This document shows, piece after piece, positions 8,451 through 17,889 of a DNA stretch of 64,000 bases. Origin of the DNA: Candidatus Centipeda massiliensis. GTDB lineage: Bacteria > Bacillota > Negativicutes > Selenomonadales > Selenomonadaceae. Numbering within the stretch: the first letter of the stretch is position 1; each line of letters opens with the position of its first letter. Where the stretch lies: assembly GCF_900290285.1 (NCBI RefSeq), contig NZ_LT985755.1:10856-74855 (forward strand). The letters are read 5' to 3'. The position numbers were made by a program, and so were the translations under genes. Below the pieces are notes generated by a model that saw only the letters and a list, made by a program, of their open reading frames with translations, made no database searches and was not told the DNA's origin.

Positions 8451-9752
8451 CTAACTTTTCACGCGTGCCTTGAGCTGCACACGGAATGTCGTCCCCTTGC
8501 CCGTTTCACTCTCCACCGAAATCGTTCCTCCATGTGCTTCTACAAACTCACGTGCAATGGCAAGCCCCAGCCCATTCCCACCCATGCGGCGAGAACGCAC
8601 CTTGTCCACACGGTAAAAGCGATCAAAAATACGCTCCTGATGTTCCGGTGCAATGCCAATGCCGGTATCAGAAACAGAGAGCTGTACGGCTCCCTTGTCC
8701 TCTTGAATGCGAACGGTGACCTTCCCCTTGTCCTGTGTGTATTTGACGGCATTATCGACCAGGATGAGGATCAACTGGCGTATTTTTTGCTCGTCGGCGT
8801 AGATCTCTGCACGCTTTGGCAGATCTTCTGCGATGACAATTCCCTTTTTTTCTGCAAAGGGTCGCATGATACGCACCGTCTGCTGTGCAGCAGCAACGAG
8901 ATCCATACGTACGGGTTTCAGCTGGTTTGCCTTTCCATCGGTACGCGCCACGGTAAGAAGGTCGCTGACGAGCTTTGTCATCTTCTTTACCTCATCGCGC
9001 ACATCCTCGATGACCTGTTTCAAAAAGGGAGACGTAATCGACGGGTCACTGCGCAGGAGATCGGCGGAGGCGAGAACAACGGCAAGCGGAGTGCGCAGCT
9101 CATGGGAAGCATCTGCGGCAAACTGACGCTGCTTTTCATAAGCCTCGCGCACGGGCTTCATCGCACCGCCGGAGAGTACATAGCCGACAGCGGCGGCAAA
9201 GATAAGCGCCATCCCTCCAAGAATAGCAAGCGCCCATGTCGCCTTTTCCATGCCGTTATACATTGCGGTGACATCCTTGCCGACGTAGACGGTCTGCGTC
9301 GGCAGCGGAGGACTGAAAACCGGCTGCGCGGTCATCATCACCTTCGTCGGCATACCACGCTCATTCGTCTTCGTAAAGACGCGCACCTCTCCATCGGGGG
9401 CATCCCAGCCCCCCACAAGATCGAGCACAAAGGACTCGATGCGGAAAGATGCGCGTGAAAAACTGACGAGGCGCCCCTGCGCGTCAAAGACATAGTAAAA
9501 AAGGCGATCATTCGTACTGCGGTACAACTGGTTCTCATCCACATCCATTCCTGCATGGAGAATTGCATAAACCTGCGACTCTGCCACACTGTCCGCCGTA
9601 TCCAGTAGTTCACGTGCCTGCTCCGATGTAATCGCCCACTCCATCGTCTTGTGCATGGCAAACAGGAGGACAATGACAAGTCCTCCCATCACAAGCGCAT
9701 AACGAAGCATGAGGCGCAGACGACTGCGCCCAAATACATTTTGCTCGTTCAA
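8451..9752 (-). CDS. Sensor histidine kinase
   Basis: Membrane sensor kinase, 433 residues. Transmembrane helices at about 13-33 and 172-194 enclose an extracytoplasmic region of ~135 residues that should bind the signal. The HisKA box is ASHELRTPLA with the phospho-acceptor at H217. It is followed by a HATPase domain with the N box (ILVDNAVKYTQ), G1 (DTGIGIAPE) and G2 (GGNGLGLAIA). It resembles the BaeS/CusS-like group of OmpR-partner kinases. It overlaps the regulator gene by 4 nt. The stimulus cannot be told from the sequence; the linked ECF ATPases hint at a nutrient or metal link. Confidence 0.93.
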   Translation of the reverse strand: MNEQNVFGRSRLRLMLRYALVMGGLVIVLLFAMHKTMEWAITSEQARELLDTADSVAESQVYAILHAGMDVDENQLYRSTNDRLFYYVFDAQGRLVSFSRASFRIESFVLDLVGGWDAPDGEVRVFTKTNERGMPTKVMMTAQPVFSPPLPTQTVYVGKDVTAMYNGMEKATWALAILGGMALIFAAAVGYVLSGGAMKPVREAYEKQRQFAADASHELRTPLAVVLASADLLRSDPSITSPFLKQVIEDVRDEVKKMTKLVSDLLTVARTDGKANQLKPVRMDLVAAAQQTVRIMRPFAEKKGIVIAEDLPKRAEIYADEQKIRQLILILVDNAVKYTQDKGKVTVRIQEDKGAVQLSVSDTGIGIAPEHQERIFDRFYRVDKVRSRRMGGNGLGLAIAREFVEAHGGTISVESETGKGTTFRVQLKARVKS

Positions 9753-10426
9753 CGCGATGTCTCCAGTTTGTATCCGACGCCGCGTATTGTCTTAATGGCA
9801 TCGCCCTCCCCTGCTGCATCCAGCTTCTTGCGCAGCATCTTCATATAGGAGTCAATATTGTTGGAGCTGACCTCCGCTTCAAGCCCCCATATACGATCGA
9901 GGATGATATCACGCGGTACAACGATGCCGATGTTCTGCGCAAGGAGATCAAAAAGCTGGAACTCGCGCGGGGAGAGCTGGATCATTTTGCCATTCTTCTC
10001 AAGGATATTTGCCGTTCGGTTCAGCTTGAACCCACCGATTTCGTCCACCTCATGTTGAATGCGCTGCGTTGCCCGCCGGCCAAGTGCGCGCAGACGCGCA
10101 AGCAGTTCCGAGAACTCAAACGGTTTGATGAGATAATCGTCCGCCCCCGCATCGAGCCCCGTGACACGATCCTCCACCGAGTCCCGCGCCGTCAGCATGA
10201 GGATCGCGCGGTCATAGCCATTGCGGCGTAGACGCGCACATGCTTCGACTCCCGTCTCCCCCGGCATCATCCAGTCGAGTATCAGAATATCGTATTCCGT
10301 ATATGTGGCATACTCGTAGATATCACTGCCGTCCGTGACCCATTCAACCGTGATGTCATTCTGTTCCAACATATATTGGATGAGTTTTCCAAGGCGCAGA
10401 TCATCTTCTGCCAGAAGCACGCGCAT
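9749..10426 (-). CDS. OmpR-family response regulator
   Basis: 225-residue DNA-binding regulator paired with the kinase at 8451. The receiver domain has the acidic pocket LLAEDD (4-9), phospho-acceptor D51 in LILDWMMPG and the conserved K in LIKPFEFSELLARL. A winged-helix Trans_reg_C domain ends in the typical IRGVGYKLE. I place the start at the ATG at 10426, because a GGGAG lies just upstream and the receiver fold begins there; the frame stays open further upstream but that part has no family match. Confidence 0.95.
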   Translation of the reverse strand: MRVLLAEDDLRLGKLIQYMLEQNDITVEWVTDGSDIYEYATYTEYDILILDWMMPGETGVEACARLRRNGYDRAILMLTARDSVEDRVTGLDAGADDYLIKPFEFSELLARLRALGRRATQRIQHEVDEIGGFKLNRTANILEKNGKMIQLSPREFQLFDLLAQNIGIVVPRDIILDRIWGLEAEVSSNNIDSYMKMLRKKLDAAGEGDAIKTIRGVGYKLETSR

Positions 10427-10555
10427 ACTACCATCTCCCACAGATTGTATCCGATCTTTTCTGGAGAAGTATACAAAAACGAGGTGAAAGATAGCTGAAA
10501 GCTGGTCGAATCCCCTACGGACATCTCCCCTCTGCATGGAGTTTTCTGCAGAGCA

Positions 10556-11749
10556 TCAGCGCATGGTGTGATGCTCTGCGGCGATCATCCCATAGAAAAC
10601 AGCAGTGCCAAGACCATAGCAGGACAGCATAACAATCCCCATAGGAAGTGCCGTATGATCCCCCGCAATTCCGACCACGGGCATCATGCACGCGCCGAGC
10701 AGCATGGAGAAGCAGCCAATGAGTGCGGATGCGCTGCCCGCATTCTTGCCCTGCCGCGAGAGCGCGAGCGAAAAACTCGCCGCCCCCATGACCGAGAGCG
10801 GGACAATCGTAAGAAAGAGTACAACGAGAATCACGGCAAGTGGAGCAGAGAGGCAGAAGCCAGCCAGAAGCAGGATGCTCCCGAACAGCGGTACAAGTAC
10901 GGCGTATTTCAGCATGACGACATCGGGCACGCGCCCTGCAAGTCGCGCCGGCAGGACGCCTGCGAGCAGCAGTCCTGCTCCGATGACGGCAAAAATCATG
11001 CTGTAAACCTGTGGTGAAACGGCATAGACATTTTGAAAGACAAACGACGAGCCGGACAGATAGGAGAAAAAAGCGCCGAACACAAAACACTGCAGGAGGC
11101 AGTGCCCGAGGAAGTACCGATCCCGCAGGAGCATCGGGAATATCTTCAGCGAATCCGTCATATTGGCGCTGCGCGCCTCCTGTGGAAGCGTCTCCTGATA
11201 GATGAGTGCTGCCCCTGCGAGAAAGACACCGACGAGTGTCAGTAGGACAAAGGTCGCACGCCAACTCGCAAAGAGCAGAATCTGTCCGCCGATGACGGGC
11301 GCAATGATCGGTGCAAATCCATTCACCATCATAAGCACGGCAAAGAAGCGCGTCAGCTCCGCCCCCTCGCAGACATCACGCGCAATCGCACGCGCAATGA
11401 CGATGCCGCTCGCTCCTGCAAAGCCCGCACAGAAGCGAAAGAAGAGGAAGAGATAGATGTCCTCCGCGAGGACGCAGCCAAGGGTCGCTCCGATAAAGAC
11501 CAGCATGCCGACAAAGAGCGGTCTGCGCCGACCGACAAGATCACTCAAAGGGCCCGCGAGAATCTGCCCAAGTGCCATGCCGAGCGTCGTCATCGTCAGC
11601 GTCAGCTGCACGAGTGAGGTCGATACACCGAAATCCGCCTGTACCTCAGGAAGAGCCGGCAGATACATATCCGTCGAGAGCGGTGCAATCGCCGTCATGA
11701 CACCGAGAAAAATTGTCAGCCACAGGCGGCTGCGTGGATCTGTCGCCAT
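10556..11749 (-). CDS. Bcr/CflA-type multidrug efflux MFS transporter
   Basis: 397-residue major-facilitator protein with about 12 membrane helices. The start (LGVMTAIAPLSTDMYLPALP) is the signature of the Bcr/CflA drug:proton antiporter subfamily, and the motif A loop GPLSDLVGRRRPL (65-77) follows helix 2. It probably exports small toxic compounds; the substrate is unknown. It lies 11 bp after the threonine/serine exporter gene, so the two are likely cotranscribed as an export pair. Confidence 0.9.
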   Translation of the reverse strand: MATDPRSRLWLTIFLGVMTAIAPLSTDMYLPALPEVQADFGVSTSLVQLTLTMTTLGMALGQILAGPLSDLVGRRRPLFVGMLVFIGATLGCVLAEDIYLFLFFRFCAGFAGASGIVIARAIARDVCEGAELTRFFAVLMMVNGFAPIIAPVIGGQILLFASWRATFVLLTLVGVFLAGAALIYQETLPQEARSANMTDSLKIFPMLLRDRYFLGHCLLQCFVFGAFFSYLSGSSFVFQNVYAVSPQVYSMIFAVIGAGLLLAGVLPARLAGRVPDVVMLKYAVLVPLFGSILLLAGFCLSAPLAVILVVLFLTIVPLSVMGAASFSLALSRQGKNAGSASALIGCFSMLLGACMMPVVGIAGDHTALPMGIVMLSCYGLGTAVFYGMIAAEHHTMR

Positions 11750-11760
11750 AAGATTCCCCC

Positions 11761-13032
11761 TTATCTCTCAGGTGTATTGCAGCACGCCGTTTCAGACGGT
11801 GAAATGTCTTTTTTCGTCCGCGCCATCAGCCATGCTTTTACCGTCTCCCAAATTGCCGTTGCAATGACAATCCCTGCCGCAATCGAAACGGCATAGAGGA
11901 AGGTCTTGATCCCCTGCGTTCCAAATTTTTCCCAGTCGGCTGCAACGGCGTAGAACATCGTACGGTAGAGCGATCCACCGGGCACCATCGCAATGACACC
12001 GATGATGAGAAAGATCGTCGCAGGGCATTTATAAAAACGTGCCAGAATCTCCGCTGCAATCGTGGCAAATACCGCTCCTGCAAAATACCCCGCGAACTCG
12101 TTCCAGTCAAGTGCCAGAAACAGAATGGTAAATCCCCATGCGACCATACAGACCACCGCCCCCATGACAGCATCCTTAAAGTGCCCGTGCCAGAGTAGAT
12201 GGAAGCAAAATCCACCGACAAACGAGGTCAGGAGATAGACAAAGGTCGATGTCTGAAAGGCGATCAGCGTCCCCGTTGCACTGAACGCAAAGCCCGTCGC
12301 AATCAGCAGGCTCAGGATAAACGCCTCTGCGCTCTTGATGAGTCCCGATATGGTCTCCTGACTGAACATATCACGGATGGAGTTCATCAGTGCAAGCCCC
12401 GGAATCACGGGCATGATATTCCCCATATTGATCGCGGCAGGGTGAATATCCATTCCCGCCCACATAAACGAATTGGCAAGGATACCGCCGACGAAGCTGA
12501 GAAGGACGAGCGCAAAATATGGATTCAGCTTCGTCTGTCCAAGAAGGTACTGCAAAAGCCTCAGGAATACACCCACAACCCCCGCACAGACTGCATCCTC
12601 CAACCGCCCGCCAAAGAATGCGGAGAAGCTTGCAGCGATCAATGCCCAGTAGAACAGAGAAGCCTTGAGCGAAATTGTCTCCATCGTATCAATCGCATGA
12701 ATGCGCGCCTTGATTTCATCGGACGGAATGGGATTGGCACAGATCTCGCGGGAGAGTTGATTGAGTGCCTTGAGCCGCTGAAAGTCAAAGTTCTGCCCCG
12801 GCACGCGCCGCATCTGCGTGATGACCCCGATATCGTTTCCGCGCAGCGTTACGATAATGCTGGTCGTAATAACCATTACATCCACATGGCGGACTCCATA
12901 GGCGCGGCATATAAAGGTGATCGTGCGCTCCACACGGGTCACCTCAGCACCGGTCACAAGCATACGCTGCCCAATATCAATAGCGCGTTCAAGAATGTTG
13001 TTGATGTTGATTCTTGCTGTTTCATTTACCAT
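11761..13032 (-). CDS. Threonine/serine exporter family protein (ThrE-type fusion)
   Basis: Inner-membrane protein of ~423 residues joining the two halves of the ThrE family: an N-terminal DUF1212 part with a cytoplasmic segment and five helices, and a C-terminal DUF3815 part with about five more. Family members export threonine and serine. Two ATGs lie three codons apart (13041 and 13032) and neither has a Shine-Dalgarno sequence. I chose 13032, because a promoter -10 box at 13043-13048 would start the transcript near 13036 and leave almost no leader. It is followed by the MFS gene. Confidence 0.88.
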   Translation of the reverse strand: MVNETARININNILERAIDIGQRMLVTGAEVTRVERTITFICRAYGVRHVDVMVITTSIIVTLRGNDIGVITQMRRVPGQNFDFQRLKALNQLSREICANPIPSDEIKARIHAIDTMETISLKASLFYWALIAASFSAFFGGRLEDAVCAGVVGVFLRLLQYLLGQTKLNPYFALVLLSFVGGILANSFMWAGMDIHPAAINMGNIMPVIPGLALMNSIRDMFSQETISGLIKSAEAFILSLLIATGFAFSATGTLIAFQTSTFVYLLTSFVGGFCFHLLWHGHFKDAVMGAVVCMVAWGFTILFLALDWNEFAGYFAGAVFATIAAEILARFYKCPATIFLIIGVIAMVPGGSLYRTMFYAVAADWEKFGTQGIKTFLYAVSIAAGIVIATAIWETVKAWLMARTKKDISPSETACCNTPER

Positions 13033-13042
13033 AATGAACATA

Positions 13043-13071
13043 GTTATAGCAAACTATGCGGTCTTTGTCCA
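13043..13071 (-). promoter_or_regulatory. Possible promoter for the exporter gene (near-leaderless)
   Basis: TGGACA and TATAAC are separated by 17 bp on the minus strand, with the -10 box only about 10 bp from the exporter start codon. This fits a leaderless or nearly leaderless mRNA; no ribosome-binding site is seen. Confidence 0.4.
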
Positions 13072-13083
13072 CGCCTTTTCCAA

Positions 13084-13120
13084 AGAAAAAGAGCAAAGCC
13101 CGATCATTGGACTCTGCTCT
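13084..13120 (-). terminator. Rho-independent terminator downstream of glmS
   Basis: Minus-strand hairpin with arms GAGCAGAGTCC and GGGCTTTGCTC followed by TTTTTCTTT. It lies beyond repeat copy B, so the repeat is part of the glmS 3' untranslated region. Confidence 0.8.
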
Positions 13121-13130
13121 CCCTATTTTC

Positions 13131-13290
13131 GGAAGCACTGATGAATTCAGCGCCGCCATCTTGACGCATCTTTTTCGCCCGTACTTCGCCCTCGATCCTC
13201 CACATAGCTATTGCTATGCGTCCGGTTTGCCTCCTTGTTCGGATCAAAAATCTACGCCAATCTGGCAGACTTCATTTTATCAGTGATTCC
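13131..13290 (+). mobile_element. MITE-like repeat, copy B
   Basis: 160-bp copy of the repeat family. Ends are GGAAGCACTGATGAA and TTTATCAGTGATTCC. It is flanked by TTTC on both sides (13127-13130 and 13291-13294), a perfect 4-bp target duplication. It starts 8 bp after the glmS stop codon and precedes the glmS terminator. Same orientation as copies C and D. Confidence 0.88.
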
Positions 13291-13298
13291 TTTCTTAT

Positions 13299-15128
13299 TT
13301 ATTCGACGGTAACGGACTTCGCAAGATTGCGCGGCTTGTCCACATCGCAGCCGCGCGTGATCGCGGCATAGTAGGCAAGCAGCTGAAGCGGAATGACGGA
13401 GAGGATCGGCATGATGAACTCATCCGACGCCGGCACGTGCATGACGTGATCGACATATTTCTCAAGCTCCGTATCTCCCGCTGCCGCAATACCGATGACA
13501 ACGGCATCGCGTGCCTTAACCTCCTTGATATTGGAGAGTGTCTTCTCGTAGACATTGCGCTGCGTTGCAAGCGCGATCACGGGCACGCCCTCAACGATCA
13601 GCGCGAGTGTTCCGTGCTTGAGTTCGCCCGCCGCATACGCCTCGGCATGGATGTAGGAGATCTCCTTGAGTTTCAGTGCGCCCTCAAGCGAAACGGCGTA
13701 ATCCAGCCCACGACCAATGTAGAAGACATCCTCGTTGAAGCCGTACTGCTTCGCAAAGGTCTTGATCGGGTCGACGTCCGACAAAATCTCCGAGACCTGC
13801 GACGGTATTTCCTGCAGCATCGTTACAAGCTCTGCTGTGCGCTCTGCAGCAATCGTCCCCTTGATCTCCGCCATATAGAGTGCAAGCATGAAAAAGAGAA
13901 CCAACTGCGTCGTATATGCCTTGGTCGATGCGACTGCGATCTCAGGCCCCGCCCACGTATAGACAACCTGATCCGCCTCGCGCGCGATGGACGAGCCGAC
14001 GACATTCGTGATCGCTAGTGTCTTTGCCCCACGACGCTTGGACTCCTTAAGTGCGGCAAGGGTGTCGCTTGTCTCACCGGACTGGGAAACGACAATCAGA
14101 AGCGTGTGCTCGTCGACAATCGGGTCGCGGTAACGGAACTCGGAGGCGACATCCACCTCGACGAGAACGCGCGCCAGCTTCTCAATGTAGTACTTGCCGA
14201 CGAGACCCGCATGATATGCTGTTCCGCAGGCGACAATGTAGATTTTATTGAAGGTGCCAAGATACTCCGCATCCCATGCGAGTTCTTCAAAGGAAATCGC
14301 CTTCTTATCCGCCGTGATGCGCTGACTCATCGTATCGCGCACTGCCTTCGGCTGCTCGTTGATCTCCTTGAGCATGAAATGCTCATAGCCGCCCTTCTCT
14401 GCCGCCTCGGCATTCCATGTGACCTCGAATACCTTCTTCGGGACAGTTTCCCCCAGATGATTCGTCACCTCAACGGAATCCTTGCGCACAATGGCAAGCT
14501 CCCCATCGCCGAGGATATAGGTACGGCGGGTGCGTGAAATAATCGCCGGAATGTCGGAGGCAATGAAATTTTCCCCCTCACCTAGCCCAATGATGAGTGG
14601 GTTGTCCTGCTTCGTGCAGAGAAGCATATCTGGATGCTTGCGGCTCATAAAGGCAAGCGCGTACGAGCCTTCGATACGCTTTAGAACGGCACGCACTGCC
14701 GCGATGAAATCTCCGCTGTAAACCTCCTCCAAGAGGTGCACAACAACTTCTGTATCCGTTTCCGACTTGAAGACGTGCCCCTTTGCCGTAAGTTCTTCCT
14801 TGAGTGAAAGATAGTTCTCAATAATGCCGTTGTGCACGATGGCAAAGTCACCGTGGCAGTCCGTATGCGGGTGGGAGTTGACATCCGACGGACGCCCATG
14901 TGTCGCCCAGCGCGTATGTCCGATGCCGAGGCTGCCCACAGGGACATTCCCCTTGATCTTTTCACGCAGTGCCGCAAGACGTCCGACGCACTTCTCCACG
15001 CGAATGTTTTCGCCGTCATAGACAGCTATGCCCGCCGAATCATACCCACGGTACTCCAGCTTTGAAAGCCCATCCAGCAGAAACTCCGCCGCCTGACGAT
15101 CCCCAACGTAACCAACAATTCCACACAT
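13299..15128 (-). CDS. glmS: Glutamine-fructose-6-phosphate aminotransferase GlmS
   Basis: Makes glucosamine-6-phosphate from fructose-6-phosphate and glutamine, the entry step to cell-wall and LPS amino sugars. 609 residues, normal length. The N-terminal glutaminase domain begins MCGIVGYVGD with nucleophile Cys2 exposed after Met removal. Two SIS sugar-isomerase domains follow (VVSQSGETSDTLAAL in the first), and the end PRNLAKSVTVE is canonical. AGGAGG precedes the ATG. Expression should be controlled by the glmS ribozyme in the leader. Confidence 0.98.
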   Translation of the reverse strand: MCGIVGYVGDRQAAEFLLDGLSKLEYRGYDSAGIAVYDGENIRVEKCVGRLAALREKIKGNVPVGSLGIGHTRWATHGRPSDVNSHPHTDCHGDFAIVHNGIIENYLSLKEELTAKGHVFKSETDTEVVVHLLEEVYSGDFIAAVRAVLKRIEGSYALAFMSRKHPDMLLCTKQDNPLIIGLGEGENFIASDIPAIISRTRRTYILGDGELAIVRKDSVEVTNHLGETVPKKVFEVTWNAEAAEKGGYEHFMLKEINEQPKAVRDTMSQRITADKKAISFEELAWDAEYLGTFNKIYIVACGTAYHAGLVGKYYIEKLARVLVEVDVASEFRYRDPIVDEHTLLIVVSQSGETSDTLAALKESKRRGAKTLAITNVVGSSIAREADQVVYTWAGPEIAVASTKAYTTQLVLFFMLALYMAEIKGTIAAERTAELVTMLQEIPSQVSEILSDVDPIKTFAKQYGFNEDVFYIGRGLDYAVSLEGALKLKEISYIHAEAYAAGELKHGTLALIVEGVPVIALATQRNVYEKTLSNIKEVKARDAVVIGIAAAGDTELEKYVDHVMHVPASDEFIMPILSVIPLQLLAYYAAITRGCDVDKPRNLAKSVTVE

Positions 15129-15159
15129 AAAAATACCTCCTGACCGATAATAAATAATC

Positions 15160-15316
15160 GCTCAGGGATTTCGCTCCGTCTGCAGCTTTGTCCGCAGGGT
15201 CACCCCTGCGCTTTGACCACAGACTCTCGACAGAGCATGCCGGAAGGCATCCGCTGACGGCTCGACAACCTTCTCCTCGTCCTCTGGAAACCAAGTACAT
15301 TCCAGAGCCAGCGCTA
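15160..15316 (-). ncRNA. glmS ribozyme (glucosamine-6-phosphate-activated, self-cleaving)
   Basis: The leader of glmS matches the conserved core of the glmS ribozyme in order: AGCGC at the 5' end, GACGAGGA, AGGTTGTCGAG, GCGGATGCC, GGGGTGACC, ACAAAG and GAAATC, ending ~30 bp before the glmS start. By comparison with known members, cleavage should fall between A at 15315 and G at 15314. Glucosamine-6-phosphate acts as the cofactor, and the cut mRNA is degraded, giving feedback on GlmS. Confidence 0.93.
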
Positions 15317-15324
15317 AGAATATA

Positions 15325-15482
15325 GGAAGCACTGATAAATTCAGCCGTGCCATCTTGACGCATCTTTTTTGTCCGTACTGTGCCCGCGATCCTCCACATA
15401 GCATTGGCTATGCGTCCGGTTTGCCTCCTTGTTCGGACGAAAAATCTACGCCAATCTGAGGGTCTATTTTATCAGCGATTCC
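15325..15482 (+). mobile_element. MITE-like repeat, copy C (in the glmS leader)
   Basis: 158-bp copy with ends GGAAGCACTGATAAA and TTTATCAGCGATTCC, flanked by TATA on both sides (15321-15324 and 15483-15486), a perfect 4-bp duplication. It lies between the glmS promoter and the ribozyme cleavage site, ending about 10 nt from the latter, so it is transcribed as part of the 5' fragment that the ribozyme releases. Internal hairpin CATAGC / GCTATG at 15397-15412. Confidence 0.9.
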
Positions 15483-15542
15483 TATATCTTTTTCGTAATA
15501 TGAAATCCCCATGCACCGCCGCATCCGACGATGTACAGGGAC

Positions 15543-15571
15543 ATTCTATCCGAAATCACACGAGAAGTCAA
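15543..15571 (-). promoter_or_regulatory. Promoter of glmS
   Basis: TTGACT and TAGAAT are separated by 17 bp on the minus strand, about 60 bp upstream of repeat copy C and about 415 bp from the glmS start. It is the best promoter match between the tRNA terminator and the ribozyme. Confidence 0.65.
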
Positions 15572-15601
15572 TCCATTTGCACGGAGTCGCCTTGCCCAAA
15601 C

Positions 15602-15636
15602 AAAAAACTCAGCCGATCATATTGCATCGACTGAGC
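15602..15636 (-). terminator. Terminator of the tRNA-Tyr/tRNA-Met transcript
   Basis: Hairpin CTCAGTCGAT / ATCGGCTGAG followed by six T on the minus strand, 15 bp after the tRNA-Met gene. Confidence 0.85.
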
Positions 15637-15650
15637 TTTCTTTTTGTATT

Positions 15651-15727
15651 TGGTGGCGGCACAGAGATTTGAACTCCGGACACTGCGGGTATGAACCGCA
15701 TGCTCTAGCCAACTGAGCTATGCCGCC
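15651..15727 (-). tRNA. tRNA-Met (anticodon CAT), elongator type
   Basis: 77-nt cloverleaf with acceptor stem GGCGGCA / TGCCGCC, a D arm, anticodon loop TTCATAC in stem TGCGG / CCGCA, T loop GTTCAAATC and encoded CCA. The paired first base (G1:C72) argues against initiator tRNA; an Ile2 (CAT with lysidine) identity cannot be excluded by eye. Confidence 0.93.
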
Positions 15728-15731
15728 AAGG

Positions 15732-15817
15732 TGGTGGGCAGGGATGGATTCGAACCATCGTAATCCGAAGATGACAGATTTACAGTCTGTTGCCTTTAAC
15801 CACTCGGCCACCTACCC
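15732..15817 (-). tRNA. tRNA-Tyr (anticodon GTA)
   Basis: 86-nt tRNA with acceptor stem starting GGGTAGG, anticodon GTA in loop CTGTAAA, a long variable arm as in bacterial tRNA-Tyr, T arm GGTTCGAATCC and encoded CCA. It is 4 bp upstream of tRNA-Met in the same transcript. Confidence 0.95.
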
Positions 15818-15830
15818 ATGAGCCTTGACA

Positions 15831-15860
15831 AGTATATGCGATAACACACTGTTTTGTCAA
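15831..15860 (-). promoter_or_regulatory. Promoter of the tRNA-Tyr/tRNA-Met operon
   Basis: TTGACA and TATACT are separated by 18 bp on the minus strand, with the -10 box 13 bp before the mature tRNA-Tyr. The -35 region and the bases after the -10 box form a 10-bp inverted repeat (GCCTTGACAA). Confidence 0.75.
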
Positions 15861-15884
15861 GGCGTTTCTCAAATTATTCGTGCG

Positions 15885-17405
<1,521 letters not shown>

Positions 17406-17876
17406 TTACTTCTTTATATCCATAATCTTGTACTGAATAATACCCGCTGGTGCATTGACATTGACGACATGATCTATATTCTGTCCGAGCAGCGCCATGC
17501 CGAGCGGAGACTCATTCGAGATCTTTCCCTCGTCCGGATCCGCCTCCGTGGAGCCAACGATGAGAAAGGTCTCCTCCTCGTCGAACTCCAGATCCTTGAC
17601 CGTTACGCGACTTCCCATCGTGACGGTCTTGCCGTCCCCTGCCTTGATGATGTCGGAGTTGCGAATCTTCGTCTCGAGTTCCTGAATCTCACCCTCAAGA
17701 AACGCCTGCTCATTCTTCGCATCATCGTATTCGGAGTTCTCCGAGAGATCGCCGAGTGCGATCGCCGCTTTGAGGCGTTCGGCAACCTCGATGCGCCGCA
17801 CACTCTTGAGATAGTTGAGTTTTTCGACAAGCTTGTTATAGCCGTCTTCGGTCAGCATGACCTTCTTCTCTGTCAT
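17406..17876 (-). CDS. greA: Transcription elongation factor GreA
   Basis: 156 residues. It rescues stalled RNA polymerase by promoting cleavage of the backtracked RNA 3' end. The N-terminal coiled coil (MLTEDGYNKLVEKLNYLKSV onward) carries the acidic tip region ENSEYDDAKNEQ, and the C-terminal part is an FKBP-like domain (ISNESPLGMALLG). I chose the ATG at 17876 because AAAGGGGAG lies just upstream and the family starts there; 13 extra codons are open upstream. It is cotranscribed with lysS. Confidence 0.97.
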   Translation of the reverse strand: MTEKKVMLTEDGYNKLVEKLNYLKSVRRIEVAERLKAAIALGDLSENSEYDDAKNEQAFLEGEIQELETKIRNSDIIKAGDGKTVTMGSRVTVKDLEFDEEETFLIVGSTEADPDEGKISNESPLGMALLGQNIDHVVNVNAPAGIIQYKIMDIKK

Positions 17877-17889
17877 GAAATACTCCCCT

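Noticed and set aside
10427-10537. A 37-codon N-terminal extension of the response regulator
   Set aside because: The receiver domain begins at the ATG at 10426, which has a ribosome site; the extension has no match and no such site.
15821-15861. The 10-bp inverted repeat GCCTTGACAA as a lysS terminator
   Set aside because: There is no T run. The repeat contains a TTGACA-18-TATACT promoter placed correctly for tRNA-Tyr, which explains it better.
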